The translations under genes were made by a program, and so were the position numbers. Shown here in pieces: positions 1 to 8,207 of a stretch of DNA of 54,964 bases. Every line of letters starts with the position of its first letter. Position 1 is the stretch's first letter. Origin of the DNA: Ruminococcus sp. (GTDB lineage: Bacteria > Bacillota > Clostridia > Oscillospirales > Ruminococcaceae); contig JAFWWU010000172.1 in the NCBI GenBank assembly GCA_017523285.1, positions 1 to 54,964 of the forward strand, written 5' to 3'. The notes beneath the pieces were generated by a model, which saw nothing but the letters and a program-made list of their open reading frames with translations, made no database searches and was not told the DNA's origin.

Positions 1-1252
1 ATTCTCTTTCGCCCTGAAGGATATTGATGTCAACTGCTGACTGATTGTCTGCGTATGTTGAGAAAATCTGTGATTTCTTTGTGGGGATAGTTGTGTTTCT
101 TTCGATCATTCTTGTGCAAACTCCACCTGCTGTTTCGATACCGAGTGAAAGGGGAGTAACGTCGAGAAGAAGAAGACCTGTAACATCTCCGCCGAGAACA
201 CCACCCTGAATAGCAGCACCGAGTGCAACACATTCGTCGGGGTTGATGCCCTTGAAAGGTTCTTTACCGATAAAGTCCTTAACCGCTTCCTGAACAGCGG
301 GGATTCTTGATGAACCACCAACCATAAGAACCTTGTCGAGTTCGCTTGCCTTAAGACCACTGTCAGCGAGAGCCTGCTTAACAGGACCCATTGTAGCCTG
401 AACGAGATCAGATGTAAGTTCGTTGAACTTAGCCTGTGAGAGTGTAAGGTCAAGGTGCTTAGGACCAGTAGCGTCTGCTGTGATGAAGGGGAGGTTGATA
501 GGAGCAGAAGGTGTTGAAGAGAGCATAATCTTTGCCTTTTCAGCTTCGTCCTTGAGTCTCTGCATAGCGATTTTGTCGCCACGAAGATCAATGCCTTCAG
601 CCTTCTTGAATTCTTCAACCATCCAGTTGATTATTCTTTCGTCGAAATCGTCACCACCGAGACGGTTGTTACCTGCTGTTGCGAGAACCTGCTGAACGCC
701 ATCGCCCATTTCGATGATTGAAACGTCGAATGTACCACCACCGAGGTCGTAAACCATGATTGTCTGGTCTTCTTCCTTATCTACACCGTATGAAAGTGCA
801 GCAGCTGTTGGCTCGTTGATGATTCTCTTAACTGTAAGACCTGCAATCTGACCTGCGTCCTTTGTAGCCTGACGTTGTGAATCTGTAAAGTATGCAGGAA
901 CTGTGATTACAGCTTCTGAAACTGTTTCACCGAGGTAAGCCTCGGCGTCAGCCTTGAGCTTCTGAAGAATCATAGCTGAAATTTCCTGTGGAGTATACTT
1001 CTTGCCATCAATTTCAACCTTATAATCAGAACCCATATGTCTTTTAATTGAAGAAATTGTCTTTTCGTGGTTTGTGATAGCCTGTCTTTTAGCTACCTGA
1101 CCAACAAGTCTTTCACCTGTGTTTGTGAAAGCAACTACTGAAGGAGTTGTTCTTGCACCTTCTGAGTTTGCGATTACAACTGCGTTACCGCCTTCCATAA
1201 CTGCAACGCATGAGTTTGTAGTACCTAAGTCAATACCAATAATCTTTCCCAT
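1..1252 (-). CDS. dnaK: Chaperone DnaK (Hsp70), C-terminal part cut by window edge
   Basis: ATP-dependent Hsp70 chaperone that folds and rescues proteins in the cytoplasm together with GrpE and DnaJ. The visible 417 codons begin [20 protein letters not shown], the phosphate-1 motif of the Hsp70 ATPase. Further along are [39 protein letters not shown] and [12 protein letters not shown], so the whole nucleotide-binding domain and the start of the substrate-binding domain ([14 protein letters not shown]) are present. The substrate-binding end lies outside the window; the family is about 600-640 residues. It is the third gene of hrcA-grpE-dnaK, 68 bases after grpE, and should be under the CIRCE operator upstream of hrcA. 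Identification is certain; only the 3' end is missing. Confidence 0.98.
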   Translation of the reverse strand, partial: MGKIIGIDLGTTNSCVAVMEGGNAVVIANSEGARTTPSVVAFTNTGERLVGQVAKRQAITNHEKTISSIKRHMGSDYKVEIDGKKYTPQEISAMILQKLKADAEAYLGETVSEAVITVPAYFTDSQRQATKDAGQIAGLTVKRIINEPTAAALSYGVDKEEDQTIMVYDLGGGTFDVSIIEMGDGVQQVLATAGNNRLGGDDFDERIINWMVEEFKKAEGIDLRGDKIAMQRLKDEAEKAKIMLSSTPSAPINLPFITADATGPKHLDLTLSQAKFNELTSDLVQATMGPVKQALADSGLKASELDKVLMVGGSSRIPAVQEAVKDFIGKEPFKGINPDECVALGAAIQGGVLGGDVTGLLLLDVTPLSLGIETAGGVCTRMIERNTTIPTKKSQIFSTYADNQSAVDINILQGERE

Positions 1253-1320
1253 TTTGATTACCTCCGTAAATCCAATTGATTTGTTTTATTTGTATGTGAA
1301 AGTCTGTTTTTTATGCAGAC

Positions 1321-1866
1321 TTAATTTGCAACGATTACCATTGCGGGACGTACAAGCTTATCACCAAGCTTATAGCCTTTCATATAAACCTGACAAACTG
1401 TGTTTGTAGGGTATTCCTCGCTGTCAGTCTTACCGATTGCATTATGGATATTAGGGTCAAATTCGCTTCCTACTCCTGCAACCTCTTTAACTTCAAGCTT
1501 TTCAAGGAATGATTTAAGCTGTCCGTAAATCATAAGCATACCATTCTTATAATTTTCATCGGTACATTCACTTTCAACAGCTCTTTCAAAGCTGTCAAAT
1601 ACAGGAAGTATATCCTCAACACACTTTATAGTTGCGTTTGTGAATGTTTCGCTTTTTTCTTTAGCTGTTCTTTTGCGGTAGTTATCATACTCTGCAAAAA
1701 GGCGGCGATAGTTATCATTTGCCTCAGCAAGCTCGTTTTCTATCTTTTCAACATGACAAGCAAGATCATTATACTCGCTTGCGGCATCCTCTTCGTCAAG
1801 AGCTTCTTCAGAGATTTCAGCCTCTGTATTCTCTTCGGGGATTAATTCATTTTCTATATTATCCAT
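1321..1866 (-). CDS. grpE: Nucleotide exchange factor GrpE
   Basis: Releases ADP from DnaK and so drives the chaperone cycle. The 181-residue product has a very acidic N-terminus (residues 1-40, rich in Glu), then a long coiled coil (about 40-85, including NYRRLFAEYDNYRKRTAKEK, the typical GrpE signature) and a C-terminal beta domain with GVGSEFDPNIHNAIGKT and VRPAMVIVAN. Length and order match the family. It lies 23 bases after hrcA and 68 bases before dnaK on the same strand, the standard Gram-positive heat-shock operon. Confidence 0.97.
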   Translation of the reverse strand: MDNIENELIPEENTEAEISEEALDEEDAASEYNDLACHVEKIENELAEANDNYRRLFAEYDNYRKRTAKEKSETFTNATIKCVEDILPVFDSFERAVESECTDENYKNGMLMIYGQLKSFLEKLEVKEVAGVGSEFDPNIHNAIGKTDSEEYPTNTVCQVYMKGYKLGDKLVRPAMVIVAN

Positions 1867-1889
1867 CTCATTCGTCTCCCTTCCGAAAG

Positions 1890-2951
1890 TCAGTTTATAT
1901 CATCAAGCTCATCATCATTTTCAGAGATAAGCGTTGTGAGCTTCTGTGTAAAATACTCAACATACGGTATAATCTTTCCGTAGTCAAGTCGCATAGGACC
2001 GATTATTCCAAGAGAACCTGCTGTTCTGTTATCCTTGCGGTAATTTGAAACAATCATACTTGAATTACCGATAACGAATTTATCGTCCTCTGTACCGAAT
2101 TTAACCTGTATGCCGCTGAACGTATCATCAAGCAGCTCTGTAATACGGTTTTTATGCTCAATAAAACGAACAACCTCCATTTTATCGAGATCACCGCAGG
2201 AAAAGAGATTTTCCTCTCCGCTGAAAGTAATTTCTTCATGTTTAAGGCCTTCGGAAAGCTCATATATGCCCTTGATAAGCGGCGAGAGAGCAACCATATA
2301 AGCGCCCATTGCAGCTACCATTTTATCAAGCATATCCTCTGAAAGCTCTTCAACCGAAACACCGTGGATGTTTTCTTCCATATAGCGTGTAAAGAATTCA
2401 AGCTGTTCGTGATTAAGGTCAAATTCAAGTCTGCAAGCCTTATTCTTTATATTACCATTTGAAGTAATAAGAAGAATGACATACATTCTTTTACCTGTCG
2501 GAATAACCTCAACCTTTGAAATAACCGAAAATTTCGGAGCCGAGTTTGCAACTACTGCGGCACATTGCGTAAGCTCTGCCAGAGTAGTAACCGCACTCTG
2601 AATAATAACATCCTCGGTAAGAACTTCTTTTTCATCAAGCATTTTATCGAGTCTGCTTGTTTCTTCCTGAGAAAGACTCTCAACCGTAAGGAGTTCATCG
2701 ATATACAGTCTGTATCCTTTAAATGTAGGAATTCTTCCTGCTGAGGTGTGGGGCTGTTCCAGATAACCCTGCTGTTCGAGAGCCGCCATATCATTTCTGA
2801 TAGTAGCCGCAGAAACTTTTATATCAATAAGTCCCGCAATAGCCTTTGAACCGACAGGCTCGCCTGTTTTAATGTACTCGTCAACCACAGCAGCTAATAT
2901 TTTAAGCTTTCTATCGTCCACGCTACACACAACCTTTCTTAGTTTTAGCAC
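1890..2951 (-). CDS. hrcA: Heat-inducible transcription repressor HrcA (GTG start)
   Basis: Repressor of class I heat-shock genes; it binds the CIRCE operator and loses activity when GroEL is occupied. The product (353 residues) opens with a winged helix: DDRKLKILAAVVDEYIKTGE, then SAATIRNDMAALEQQGYLEQ and HTSAGRIPTFKGYR, all typical of HrcA. The rest is the GAF-like dimer domain, ending with GSLGIIGPMRLDYGKIIPYV. Two in-frame GTG codons occur at 2957 and 2951. The AGGAGG at 2957-2962 is spaced five bases from the GTG at 2951 and overlaps the other one, so 2951 is chosen. The gene is first in the operon and its ribosome site lies in the middle of its own operator. Confidence 0.95.
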   Translation of the reverse strand: MLKLRKVVCSVDDRKLKILAAVVDEYIKTGEPVGSKAIAGLIDIKVSAATIRNDMAALEQQGYLEQPHTSAGRIPTFKGYRLYIDELLTVESLSQEETSRLDKMLDEKEVLTEDVIIQSAVTTLAELTQCAAVVANSAPKFSVISKVEVIPTGKRMYVILLITSNGNIKNKACRLEFDLNHEQLEFFTRYMEENIHGVSVEELSEDMLDKMVAAMGAYMVALSPLIKGIYELSEGLKHEEITFSGEENLFSCGDLDKMEVVRFIEHKNRITELLDDTFSGIQVKFGTEDDKFVIGNSSMIVSNYRKDNRTAGSLGIIGPMRLDYGKIIPYVEYFTQKLTTLISENDDELDDIN

Positions 2952-2971
2952 TCTCACCTCCTGAGTGCTAA
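2945..2971. promoter_or_regulatory. CIRCE operator (HrcA binding site)
   Basis: Perfect TTAGCACTC (2945-2953), nine-base spacer, GAGTGCTAA (2963-2971). This is the consensus CIRCE inverted repeat bound by HrcA. The spacer read on the minus strand contains the AGGAGG ribosome site of hrcA, so operator, transcript hairpin and Shine-Dalgarno sequence coincide. Confidence 0.97.
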
Positions 2972-2975
2972 CTAT

Positions 2976-3004
2976 AATTTAACATTATTATGCTCAAATG
3001 TCAA
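2976..3004 (-). promoter_or_regulatory. Sigma-A promoter of hrcA-grpE-dnaK
   Basis: Minus strand -35 TTGACA (2999-3004), 17-base spacer, -10 TAAATT (2976-2981), directly upstream of CIRCE. HrcA bound to CIRCE would cover the transcription start. Confidence 0.8.
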
Positions 3005-3074
3005 GGGGTTTATACATTTTTGTATACTTGTATCATCATAAGCTGTATATCTGTAATTTTTTTCGACATTTTAA

Positions 3075-3105
3075 CAATAAAAAGAAGCGGAACAATCCGC
3101 TTCTT
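3075..3105 (-). terminator. Rho-independent terminator of the 3118-3723 gene
   Basis: Ten-base stem 3082-3091 / 3096-3105 (AAGAAGCGGA) with a four-base loop, followed on the minus strand by TTTTATTG. It starts 12 bases after the stop codon of the lipoprotein gene. Confidence 0.85.
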
Positions 3106-3117
3106 CGACTTGGTTTA

Positions 3118-3723
3118 TTATTCTGTTTTCATCATTCCGCTTGGTGCAGCAACAAAATCATCAGGTGTAGCTTCACAAAGAACAATATTTCTCTTATCTC
3201 TGTCAGCACCTGTTACATAATAGCCTACTTTCAGCTTCTTTGCATCCTTAGAAATTACAAAGCCTACATAATTTGAAACCTTGCTGTTAGGAGCAACCTT
3301 GAATTCAGAAGAATAGCCGTTTACATATCTCTTTGCAAATACGTCTGAACGGATATCGAAAATATCCTCAACGCCGTCAACATTGATATAGAAGTTATTG
3401 ATAGCGTCAGTAGGGTATTCCTTATCTGACTTGTTTTCAATTGTGTAATCAATATATATGTAGCGTCCGTCACTTGTAACGTGGTCGATATCAATAATAT
3501 TGTTTACAGTAAAAACAGTATCGCCGACAGTAATCGGTTCGAAAAGCTTTGCCTCGTGCTTGATAGAGCCGATTTCTTCCTCAGGGGTAACATTTACATT
3601 TTCTATTATGCCGCCTCTTGAAACTTCCTTACTGCTTTCTGCCTTTTTATTATTACATGCTGCTGCAGAAGCAAGCATAATCACAGCCGCTGAAAAAAGT
3701 GCGGCAAGCTTTAATTTTCTCAT
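3118..3723 (-). CDS. DUF4352-like secreted lipoprotein
   Basis: A 201-residue exported protein with positive N-terminus MRKLK, a hydrophobic stretch (about 6-22) and a cysteine at about 23 (SAAACNNKK) that fits a loose lipobox; a charged linker follows. Residues 60-190 (IKHEAKLFEPITVGDTVFTV and then YIYIDYTIENKSDKEYPTD) resemble the immunoglobulin-like DUF4352 fold found in Firmicutes lipoproteins, whose function is generally unknown. It has its own promoter (3810-3838) and terminator (3075-3105), so it is a single-gene unit. The family assignment rests on fold-like features only. Confidence 0.7.
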   Translation of the reverse strand: MRKLKLAALFSAAVIMLASAAACNNKKAESSKEVSRGGIIENVNVTPEEEIGSIKHEAKLFEPITVGDTVFTVNNIIDIDHVTSDGRYIYIDYTIENKSDKEYPTDAINNFYINVDGVEDIFDIRSDVFAKRYVNGYSSEFKVAPNSKVSNYVGFVISKDAKKLKVGYYVTGADRDKRNIVLCEATPDDFVAAPSGMMKTE

Positions 3724-3809
3724 AATATCCTCCCATTAACCGCTGTATTGAGAATATCTGCGGTAATAAATTATATTTTATGTGTTATTGCCTTAAAAAC
3801 AATACATAC

Positions 3810-3838
3810 ATTATATCATAGCTGTTATAAAAAATCAA
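3810..3838 (-). promoter_or_regulatory. Sigma-A promoter of the DUF4352-like lipoprotein
   Basis: Minus strand -35 TTGATT (3833-3838), 17-base spacer, consensus -10 TATAAT (3810-3815). The IS481-like insertion begins about 30 bases upstream of the -35 box and leaves the promoter intact. Confidence 0.7.
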
Positions 3839-3842
3839 GTGT

Positions 3843-3868
3843 AAAAATAAGTACAAAAATAAACAGCC
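3843..3868. repeat. Left copy of a 26-bp direct repeat flanking the IS481-like element
   Basis: 26 bases, beginning AAAAATAAGTAC and ending AAACAGCC, identical to 4915-4940. The copies abut the two element ends exactly, as a target-site duplication would. The sequence belongs to the distal arm of the ferredoxin terminator. Confidence 0.85.
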
Positions 3869-4914
3869 TGTAGTGCTACAATAGATATTGGACAAAAATG
3901 AAAAAAATAATAGAGAGATAGACGAAAATCTGTTAGAATAAAGTTACCGACAAAATTCAAATCAGAAAGAAGGTCTATCTCTCATGAACAGTATAACACA
4001 AGACATGAAGTTTCGTCAATCCCTGATGAAGTATGCAGAGAAATATGGTGTAAGCAGAGCAAGCCGAAAATACAACAAAACACGTTCGTTCATATATTTC
4101 TGGAAAAGCCGCTGGGACGGCAGTGTGGAGTCCTTGGCAACGCAGTCCATCACCCTAACGAACATACAGAAGCGGAAATAAAACTGATAAAAGACCACCG
4201 CAGAAGATGTCCCGATCTTGAATTGCCTGAACTATGGCACAGGCTAAGAAAGAAGGGGTATAGCCGCTGTATAACAAGCCTTTATCGGGTAATGAAGAAA
4301 TACGATATGCTTCCTCATAAAATGGAAAAGAAAAAACGAATAGTTAAGCCTTATGAACAGATGACACACGCAGGAGAGCGAGTTCAGATAGATGTTAAAG
4401 TCGTTCCGAGAAAGTGTATAGCTGACAAAGAATTGAAGCTTTATCAATATACAGCAATCGACGAATATACTCGCTTACGCTTTCTGTACGGCTACGAAGA
4501 ACAAAGCACCTATTCTTCGGCAGATTTTGCGGAACGTGCTGTAAAATGGTTCAAAAGACATGGCATCGCTGTCGAATGTATTCAGACTGATAACGGCTTT
4601 GAGTTCACCAACCGATTCTCTCCAAGTAAAAAGGATAAAAAGACAATGTTTGAGAAGAAGCTTGCCGAGCTCGGTATCAAGCACAAACTAATCCGTCCAT
4701 ATACTCCGCGACATAACGGTAAGGTAGAACGCAGCCATCGAGAAGATCATAACAAATTCTATTCATGTCACAGCTTTTTCTCGTGCAACGATTTGAACGC
4801 ACAGTTAACTGTGCGTTCAAATCGAACCAATAACCGTCCTATGCGTCCTCTTAATTGGCTTTCGCCTATCGAATTCTTTCATGCTCACTGTCCAATATGA
4901 TTGACAAACTTACA
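3869..4914 (+). mobile_element. IS481-like insertion sequence, 1046 bp
   Basis: The ends are imperfect 26-bp inverted repeats. Both begin TGTA and both end in the ten bases ATATTGGACA (left 3869-3894, right 4889-4914 inverted). A 26-bp direct repeat flanks the element (3843-3868 and 4915-4940). One DDE transposase reading frame fills the inside but carries a one-base frameshift. The element sits inside the 3' terminator of the ferredoxin gene and restores a full terminator on its right side. Confidence 0.85.
3984..4900 (+). pseudogene. IS481-like DDE transposase, frameshifted
   Basis: The first part, 3984-4181, encodes an HTH region (MKYAEKYGVSRASRKYN, then SFIYFWKSRWDGSVESLA). From 4223 the other frame encodes LWHRLRKKGYSRCITSLYRV, then the rve integrase core with the catalytic triad: Asp in ERVQIDVKVV, Asp in ECIQTDNGFEF and Glu in RHNGKVERSHRED. 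The frames join at CAGTCCATC (4144-4152): loss of one base after CAGTC turns a Ser-His-His-Pro-Asn-Glu-His reading into a stop. Rejoined, the protein would have about 305 residues, the normal length. There is no heptameric slippery site or pseudoknot visible at the junction, so a mutation is more likely than programmed frameshifting. Confidence 0.85.
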
Positions 4915-4940
4915 AAAAATAAGTACAAAAATAAACAGCC
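4915..4940. repeat. Right copy of the 26-bp direct repeat
   Basis: Identical to 3843-3868 and directly next to the right end of the insertion sequence. This copy is continuous with the rest of the ferredoxin terminator hairpin, so it occupies the original site. Confidence 0.85.
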
Positions 4941-4966
4941 TTTCCAAAAGCGGAAAAGCTGTTTAT
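4931..4966 (-). terminator. Terminator of the ferredoxin gene
   Basis: Stem 4931-4945 / 4952-4966 with a six-base loop. The single C/A mismatch on the plus strand becomes a G-U pair in minus-strand RNA. Minus-strand TTTTTGTACTTATTTTTT follows. Confidence 0.85.
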
Positions 4967-4979
4967 GTATGAATAATAA

Positions 4980-5168
<189 letters not shown>

Positions 5169-5201
5169 TTAATATTAACGAGGTCAAGCCTCATCATTTA
5201 T

Positions 5202-5229
5202 ATTGTATCACATTTTCAGAAAAAATCAA
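5202..5229 (-). promoter_or_regulatory. Promoter of the ferredoxin gene
   Basis: Minus strand -35 TTGATT (5224-5229), 16-base spacer, -10 TACAAT (5202-5207), with the ATG about 50 bases downstream. Confidence 0.6.
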
Positions 5230-5313
5230 GAGTTTCACAAAACTTTATTGAAAGAAAGTTACGGATATGTTCCTGTTGTTATACTCCCGTTTGGATTTAT
5301 ATCTGTTCAGGAA

Positions 5314-5397
5314 TTAATAATACAAACCGAGGGTGTTTAGAATTATTGCAATTTCTGCTTCAGAAGTTATTTCAGTAGGTATATGTTTTACCGCCAT
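5314..5397 (-). CDS. Possible 27-residue peptide downstream of a lipoprotein gene
   Basis: Starts six bases after the stop codon of the 5404-6102 gene, using a GGAG that overlaps the end of that gene, so translation could be coupled. The peptide is MAVKHIPTEITSEAEIAIIL plus seven residues ending GLYY. No family is recognised. It could be the remnant of a longer gene or a chance reading frame; no terminator was seen after it. Confidence 0.25.
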   Translation of the reverse strand: MAVKHIPTEITSEAEIAIILNTLGLYY

Positions 5398-5403
5398 TAT
5401 TAA

Positions 5404-6102
5404 TCATCTCCAACTTTCGTATTTAATTTCAAAATCTTCTCCTATTCTTACGTATCCACGTAATTTGCAGATTATATGATCATCTGTCCATTTATCTGTA
5501 ACGAATGAATCATACTGATCATGGTCATTTGAATATAGTATATTAATCATACAAACTACTTTATTTTCCTCCAATTTCTCACGTAATGCATTCAACTCTT
5601 CTTTATATAATGTCTCGTCATGTTCATCAGGTAACAAAATTATATATTCAATTGATGAAGAACTTTTGGATAAATACTGTTCTAAAGTCGGAATTTCCTC
5701 ATTACTATTGGAAGAGGCTGTTTTAGTAAGAGGAGTATATTTTACTTTAGCGTCCGGATAAACTTCTTGAGTCAATTTAGTCAATAAATCACGAACTTCA
5801 TCTTCATAAATATATGAAACATAATTATCACAAAATCGTTTTTCTCCCGTTTCACTGTTATATATACATTTTGCAAATATTTCCTCATCGGGATATTTAT
5901 CACTTGCTACGAAAATCTCAAACGAATATTCTCCTGGCTGATATACATCTGCTGGTCTGATGTAAGTAAACTCTTCGTCATATTTTTCATTCATATATTC
6001 AAGAATTTCATCAACAGTGAATTTAGGATTATTCTTACAGCCACACATCACACCTAAAAGCATAACAGTGCATAAAAATAAACTTAGTGTTTTTCTTATC
6101 AT
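5404..6102 (-). CDS. Hypothetical lipoprotein, 232 residues
   Basis: The N-terminus MIRKTLSLFLCTVMLLGVMCGCKNN is a lipoprotein signal peptide with acylated Cys at about position 20 or 22 (VMCGC). The mature part is acidic and rich in Tyr and Glu (FTVDEILEYMNEKYDEEFTY), with a low-complexity Ser/Asn stretch around residue 130. No catalytic motif or known family is recognised. The strong ribosome site AAGGAGCG precedes the ATG. It may belong with the two tiny reading frames on either side, but no operon signals tie them together. Confidence 0.75.
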   Translation of the reverse strand: MIRKTLSLFLCTVMLLGVMCGCKNNPKFTVDEILEYMNEKYDEEFTYIRPADVYQPGEYSFEIFVASDKYPDEEIFAKCIYNSETGEKRFCDNYVSYIYEDEVRDLLTKLTQEVYPDAKVKYTPLTKTASSNSNEEIPTLEQYLSKSSSSIEYIILLPDEHDETLYKEELNALREKLEENKVVCMINILYSNDHDQYDSFVTDKWTDDHIICKLRGYVRIGEDFEIKYESWR

Positions 6103-6167
6103 AAAATCGCTCCTTATAAATATTTGTATTTTAAATTAATACATCATCCCTATGAGCGAAAACATTT

Positions 6168-6224
6168 TCACGCAATAGTTCCTGCCGCAGTAACAACCGC
6201 AATAAGTTTTGCTTTAAAAATCAT
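6168..6224 (-). CDS. Possible 18-residue hydrophobic peptide
   Basis: ATG at 6222-6224 is preceded by a good GGAGGG site seven bases upstream. The peptide is MIFKAKLIAVVTAAGTIA and ends with TGA. It lies ahead of the lipoprotein gene at 5404-6102 and behind the terminator of the pspA pair. It might be a short membrane or signal-like peptide, or the head of a decayed gene. Only the ribosome site supports it. Confidence 0.3.
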   Translation of the reverse strand: MIFKAKLIAVVTAAGTIA

Positions 6225-6242
6225 AAGTATCCCTCCGTTATG

Positions 6243-6277
6243 AAAAAACAAAGGTTGTCGGAAACCCGACAACCTTT
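6243..6277 (-). terminator. Terminator of the pspA operon
   Basis: Twelve-base stem 6250-6261 / 6266-6277 (AAAGGTTGTCGG), loop of four, followed on the minus strand by TTTGTTTTTTC. It begins 16 bases after the stop of the small membrane protein gene. Confidence 0.88.
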
Positions 6278-6292
6278 ATATTTTACAGCATA

Positions 6293-6478
6293 TCAGCCAA
6301 GACCGCACTCATCGTAATCCTGCCATTTTTCCTTATATGCTCTTTCACTTGCTCCACGATACATAATGTATACTACCGAGCCAAGCAAAAGGAAAATCGC
6401 AAGCATAAGCTTAATTATTCCGCTGTAACTTTTTGTGCCTGTCTGAATTTCAGTATTGTTTTCCAACTTATTATTCAC
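6293..6478 (-). CDS. Small single-pass membrane protein downstream of pspA
   Basis: A 61-residue protein with a polar N-terminus, one membrane helix (about residues 22-41, IIKLMLAIFLLLGSVVYIMY) and a charged tail ending YDECGLG. It overlaps the end of pspA by eight bases, so the two are translationally coupled. By context it could recruit PspA to the membrane or tune it, as PspB/PspC or LiaI do in other bacteria, but it shows no similarity to those that can be seen by eye. Confidence 0.75.
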   Translation of the reverse strand: MNNKLENNTEIQTGTKSYSGIIKLMLAIFLLLGSVVYIMYRGASERAYKEKWQDYDECGLG

Positions 6479-7181
6479 CTGCTTCTACAGTAGCGTTAGC
6501 TGTTTCTTCTGTAGCTCCACCCATTTCAGCCATAAGTCTGCGAAGTTCTGCATCAACCTTAGCGTCTGACTGAAGCTTTTCAAATGTATCTGTTTCAGCA
6601 TACTGTGCAGCACCTGCAATTTCAGAAAATGCTGACGCTTCTGCTTCCTTCTGTACAATCTTTTCTTCCATTCTGTTGAATTTCTCAAATGAGCTTGAAG
6701 TATCAAAGTTTCCAACAGATTTTGCAAGATTCTTCTGTGTATCAGCCATCTGTGAACGTGCAATAAGCATTGCCTGACGGCTCTTAGCTTCTTCAAGCTT
6801 TGACTTAAGAACTTCTACCTGATCTCTGATAGCGTCTGTCTGACTTGAAATTGTTTCATACATTTCTTTATAGCTTGCTGTATCCTCATCAGCCTTAACC
6901 TTGTTTGCAAGAGCCTTCTTAGCAAGCTCTGTGTCGCCTGCTTCAAGAGCAGCCTTAGCCTTGAGTTCCCAGTTCTTAGCGTTAACCTCAGAGTCTTTAT
7001 ATCTCTTTTCAGCCATACGCTCACTTGCAACAGCCTTACCGAGAGCCTGAGTTGAATTTGTAAGTTCTTTCTGCATATCTATGATAATCTGCTTTACCAT
7101 CTTTTCAGGATCTTCAGCCTTATCAATAAGATCGTTAATGTTTGATTTGAGTAAATCAGCAAGTCTTTGGAATATTCCCAT
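6471..7181 (-). CDS. pspA: PspA/IM30 (LiaH-like) envelope-stress protein
   Basis: Membrane-remodelling protein of the ESCRT-III-like PspA/Vipp1 family that coats and repairs stressed membranes. The product (236 residues) opens MGIFQRLADLLKSNINDLID, the family amphipathic helix, followed by KAEDPEKMVKQIIIDMQKEL, a hallmark motif. The rest is a long helical coiled coil to about residue 215. It is first of a two-gene operon with the small membrane protein. A consensus-like sigma-A promoter lies about 100 bases upstream. Confidence 0.93.
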   Translation of the reverse strand: MGIFQRLADLLKSNINDLIDKAEDPEKMVKQIIIDMQKELTNSTQALGKAVASERMAEKRYKDSEVNAKNWELKAKAALEAGDTELAKKALANKVKADEDTASYKEMYETISSQTDAIRDQVEVLKSKLEEAKSRQAMLIARSQMADTQKNLAKSVGNFDTSSSFEKFNRMEEKIVQKEAEASAFSEIAGAAQYAETDTFEKLQSDAKVDAELRRLMAEMGGATEETANATVEAGE

Positions 7182-7222
7182 TGTAAAAGTCCTCCTTCAA
7201 GGTTAAAATTATTTTAAGCACA

Positions 7223-7240
7223 CCGCATATCCTTATGCGG
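7223..7240 (-). promoter_or_regulatory. Hairpin in the pspA leader
   Basis: CCGCATA (7223-7229) and TATGCGG (7234-7240) form a seven-base stem in the roughly 100-base untranslated leader between the promoter and the ribosome site. It lacks a U run, so it is not a simple terminator. A role in RNA stability or control is only possible. Confidence 0.35.
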
Positions 7241-7284
7241 CAACGGCTCTTCTTATTCCGCCTTTAAAAAATAGGCTTGATGTA

Positions 7285-7313
7285 ATTATAATTCAATTTT
7301 CACGTTTTGACAA
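7285..7313 (-). promoter_or_regulatory. Sigma-A promoter of the pspA operon
   Basis: Minus strand -35 TTGTCA (7308-7313), 17-base spacer, -10 TATAAT (7285-7290). Confidence 0.75.
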
Positions 7314-7364
7314 GAGTGTTGACAAAATTTATGTTAAAATCGCACATATCTTCGGAATATCTGA

Positions 7365-8138
7365 TTATATTTCATCAGGATAATAACCGCCTGTGAAACA
7401 TACAAAATCTTCCTTAGTAAGTTTTCCGTATGTAATAGCCTCTGCCTTTAAAGCTTCATAAGCATAGGCTTTTGCGCTGAACTGATAAGGTATTACATAA
7501 ACAATATTGAGAATGCCGCATGTAAATGCGCCAAGAATAGACCAGCCGATAAAGCTGAGGTCAAGATAGAATAAATCTGCCTTATGTCCGTCTGTCATAA
7601 GCTTGCTCATTTCAAGACATCTCTTCGTGCTAAGTTCAGGATTCTCGGATTTTATAAAATTCGCCATATAATACTCATACGACTTGATTATACCGGGAAT
7701 CAGACACAGAAGTGACCATAATGAGATATAAAGATTTACAAGAAAAGCAAATCCAACTGTTTTTAAATAATATCCGCCTTTAAATGTGTTGAATACTGAG
7801 CCGACAGTCGGATTCTTATCATTTACAGAACGTCTGAACCAACCATAAACACCTACCTGTGTAGGAAGCGATACGAATGCTGAAAAAACAGCAGAAATGA
7901 GAAGTGCAAAAAGAACTATACCTGCTACTACAAGAAGAATTCCTGCGATTATAGCTGCCTCATCATCATTCAGGCTTGATGTTGAAGAAGATGATGACGA
8001 ACTGCCGCCGCCACTGCCGCCGAATGAAGCGCCTGCTCCGCCACAAAGAAGAGTGAATATAAGAGCGACAATCTTTGAGTTTGTATTGCCGTTTATATGC
8101 ATTCTTGCTTTTTCTTTGATTTCCTGATGATTATACAT
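7365..8138 (-). CDS. DUF975 family integral membrane protein
   Basis: A 257-residue multi-pass protein of unknown function. The N-terminus MYNHQEIKEKARMHINGNTN is the typical cytosolic DUF975 start. A Gly/Ser-rich loop (about 40-55, containing SSSSSSSTSS) and membrane helices near 20-38, 62-90, 125-150 and 195-225 follow. Motifs SLPTQVGVYGWFRRSV, LCLIPGIIKSYEYYMA and the C-terminal half fit the family. The start has GGAGG six bases upstream. It has its own promoter (8208-8236). The role is not known for the family. Confidence 0.82.
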   Translation of the reverse strand: MYNHQEIKEKARMHINGNTNSKIVALIFTLLCGGAGASFGGSGGGSSSSSSSTSSLNDDEAAIIAGILLVVAGIVLFALLISAVFSAFVSLPTQVGVYGWFRRSVNDKNPTVGSVFNTFKGGYYLKTVGFAFLVNLYISLWSLLCLIPGIIKSYEYYMANFIKSENPELSTKRCLEMSKLMTDGHKADLFYLDLSFIGWSILGAFTCGILNIVYVIPYQFSAKAYAYEALKAEAITYGKLTKEDFVCFTGGYYPDEI

Positions 8139-8207
8139 ATAATACCTCCATGTTTTTGCAGAAAAGATTCATGTCAAAAAATCTTAATATTCTGCATATT
8201 TTTACAA

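Noticed and set aside
106..618. 170-codon frame within dnaK in another register
   Set aside because: Shadow of the very regular codon use of dnaK; the dnaK frame itself shows all family motifs.
3984..4900. Programmed -1 frameshifting joining the two IS481-like frames
   Set aside because: A -1 step at the break would give a sensible protein, but the site (CAGTCCATC) has no slippery heptamer and no obvious pseudoknot. A one-base deletion explains it more simply.
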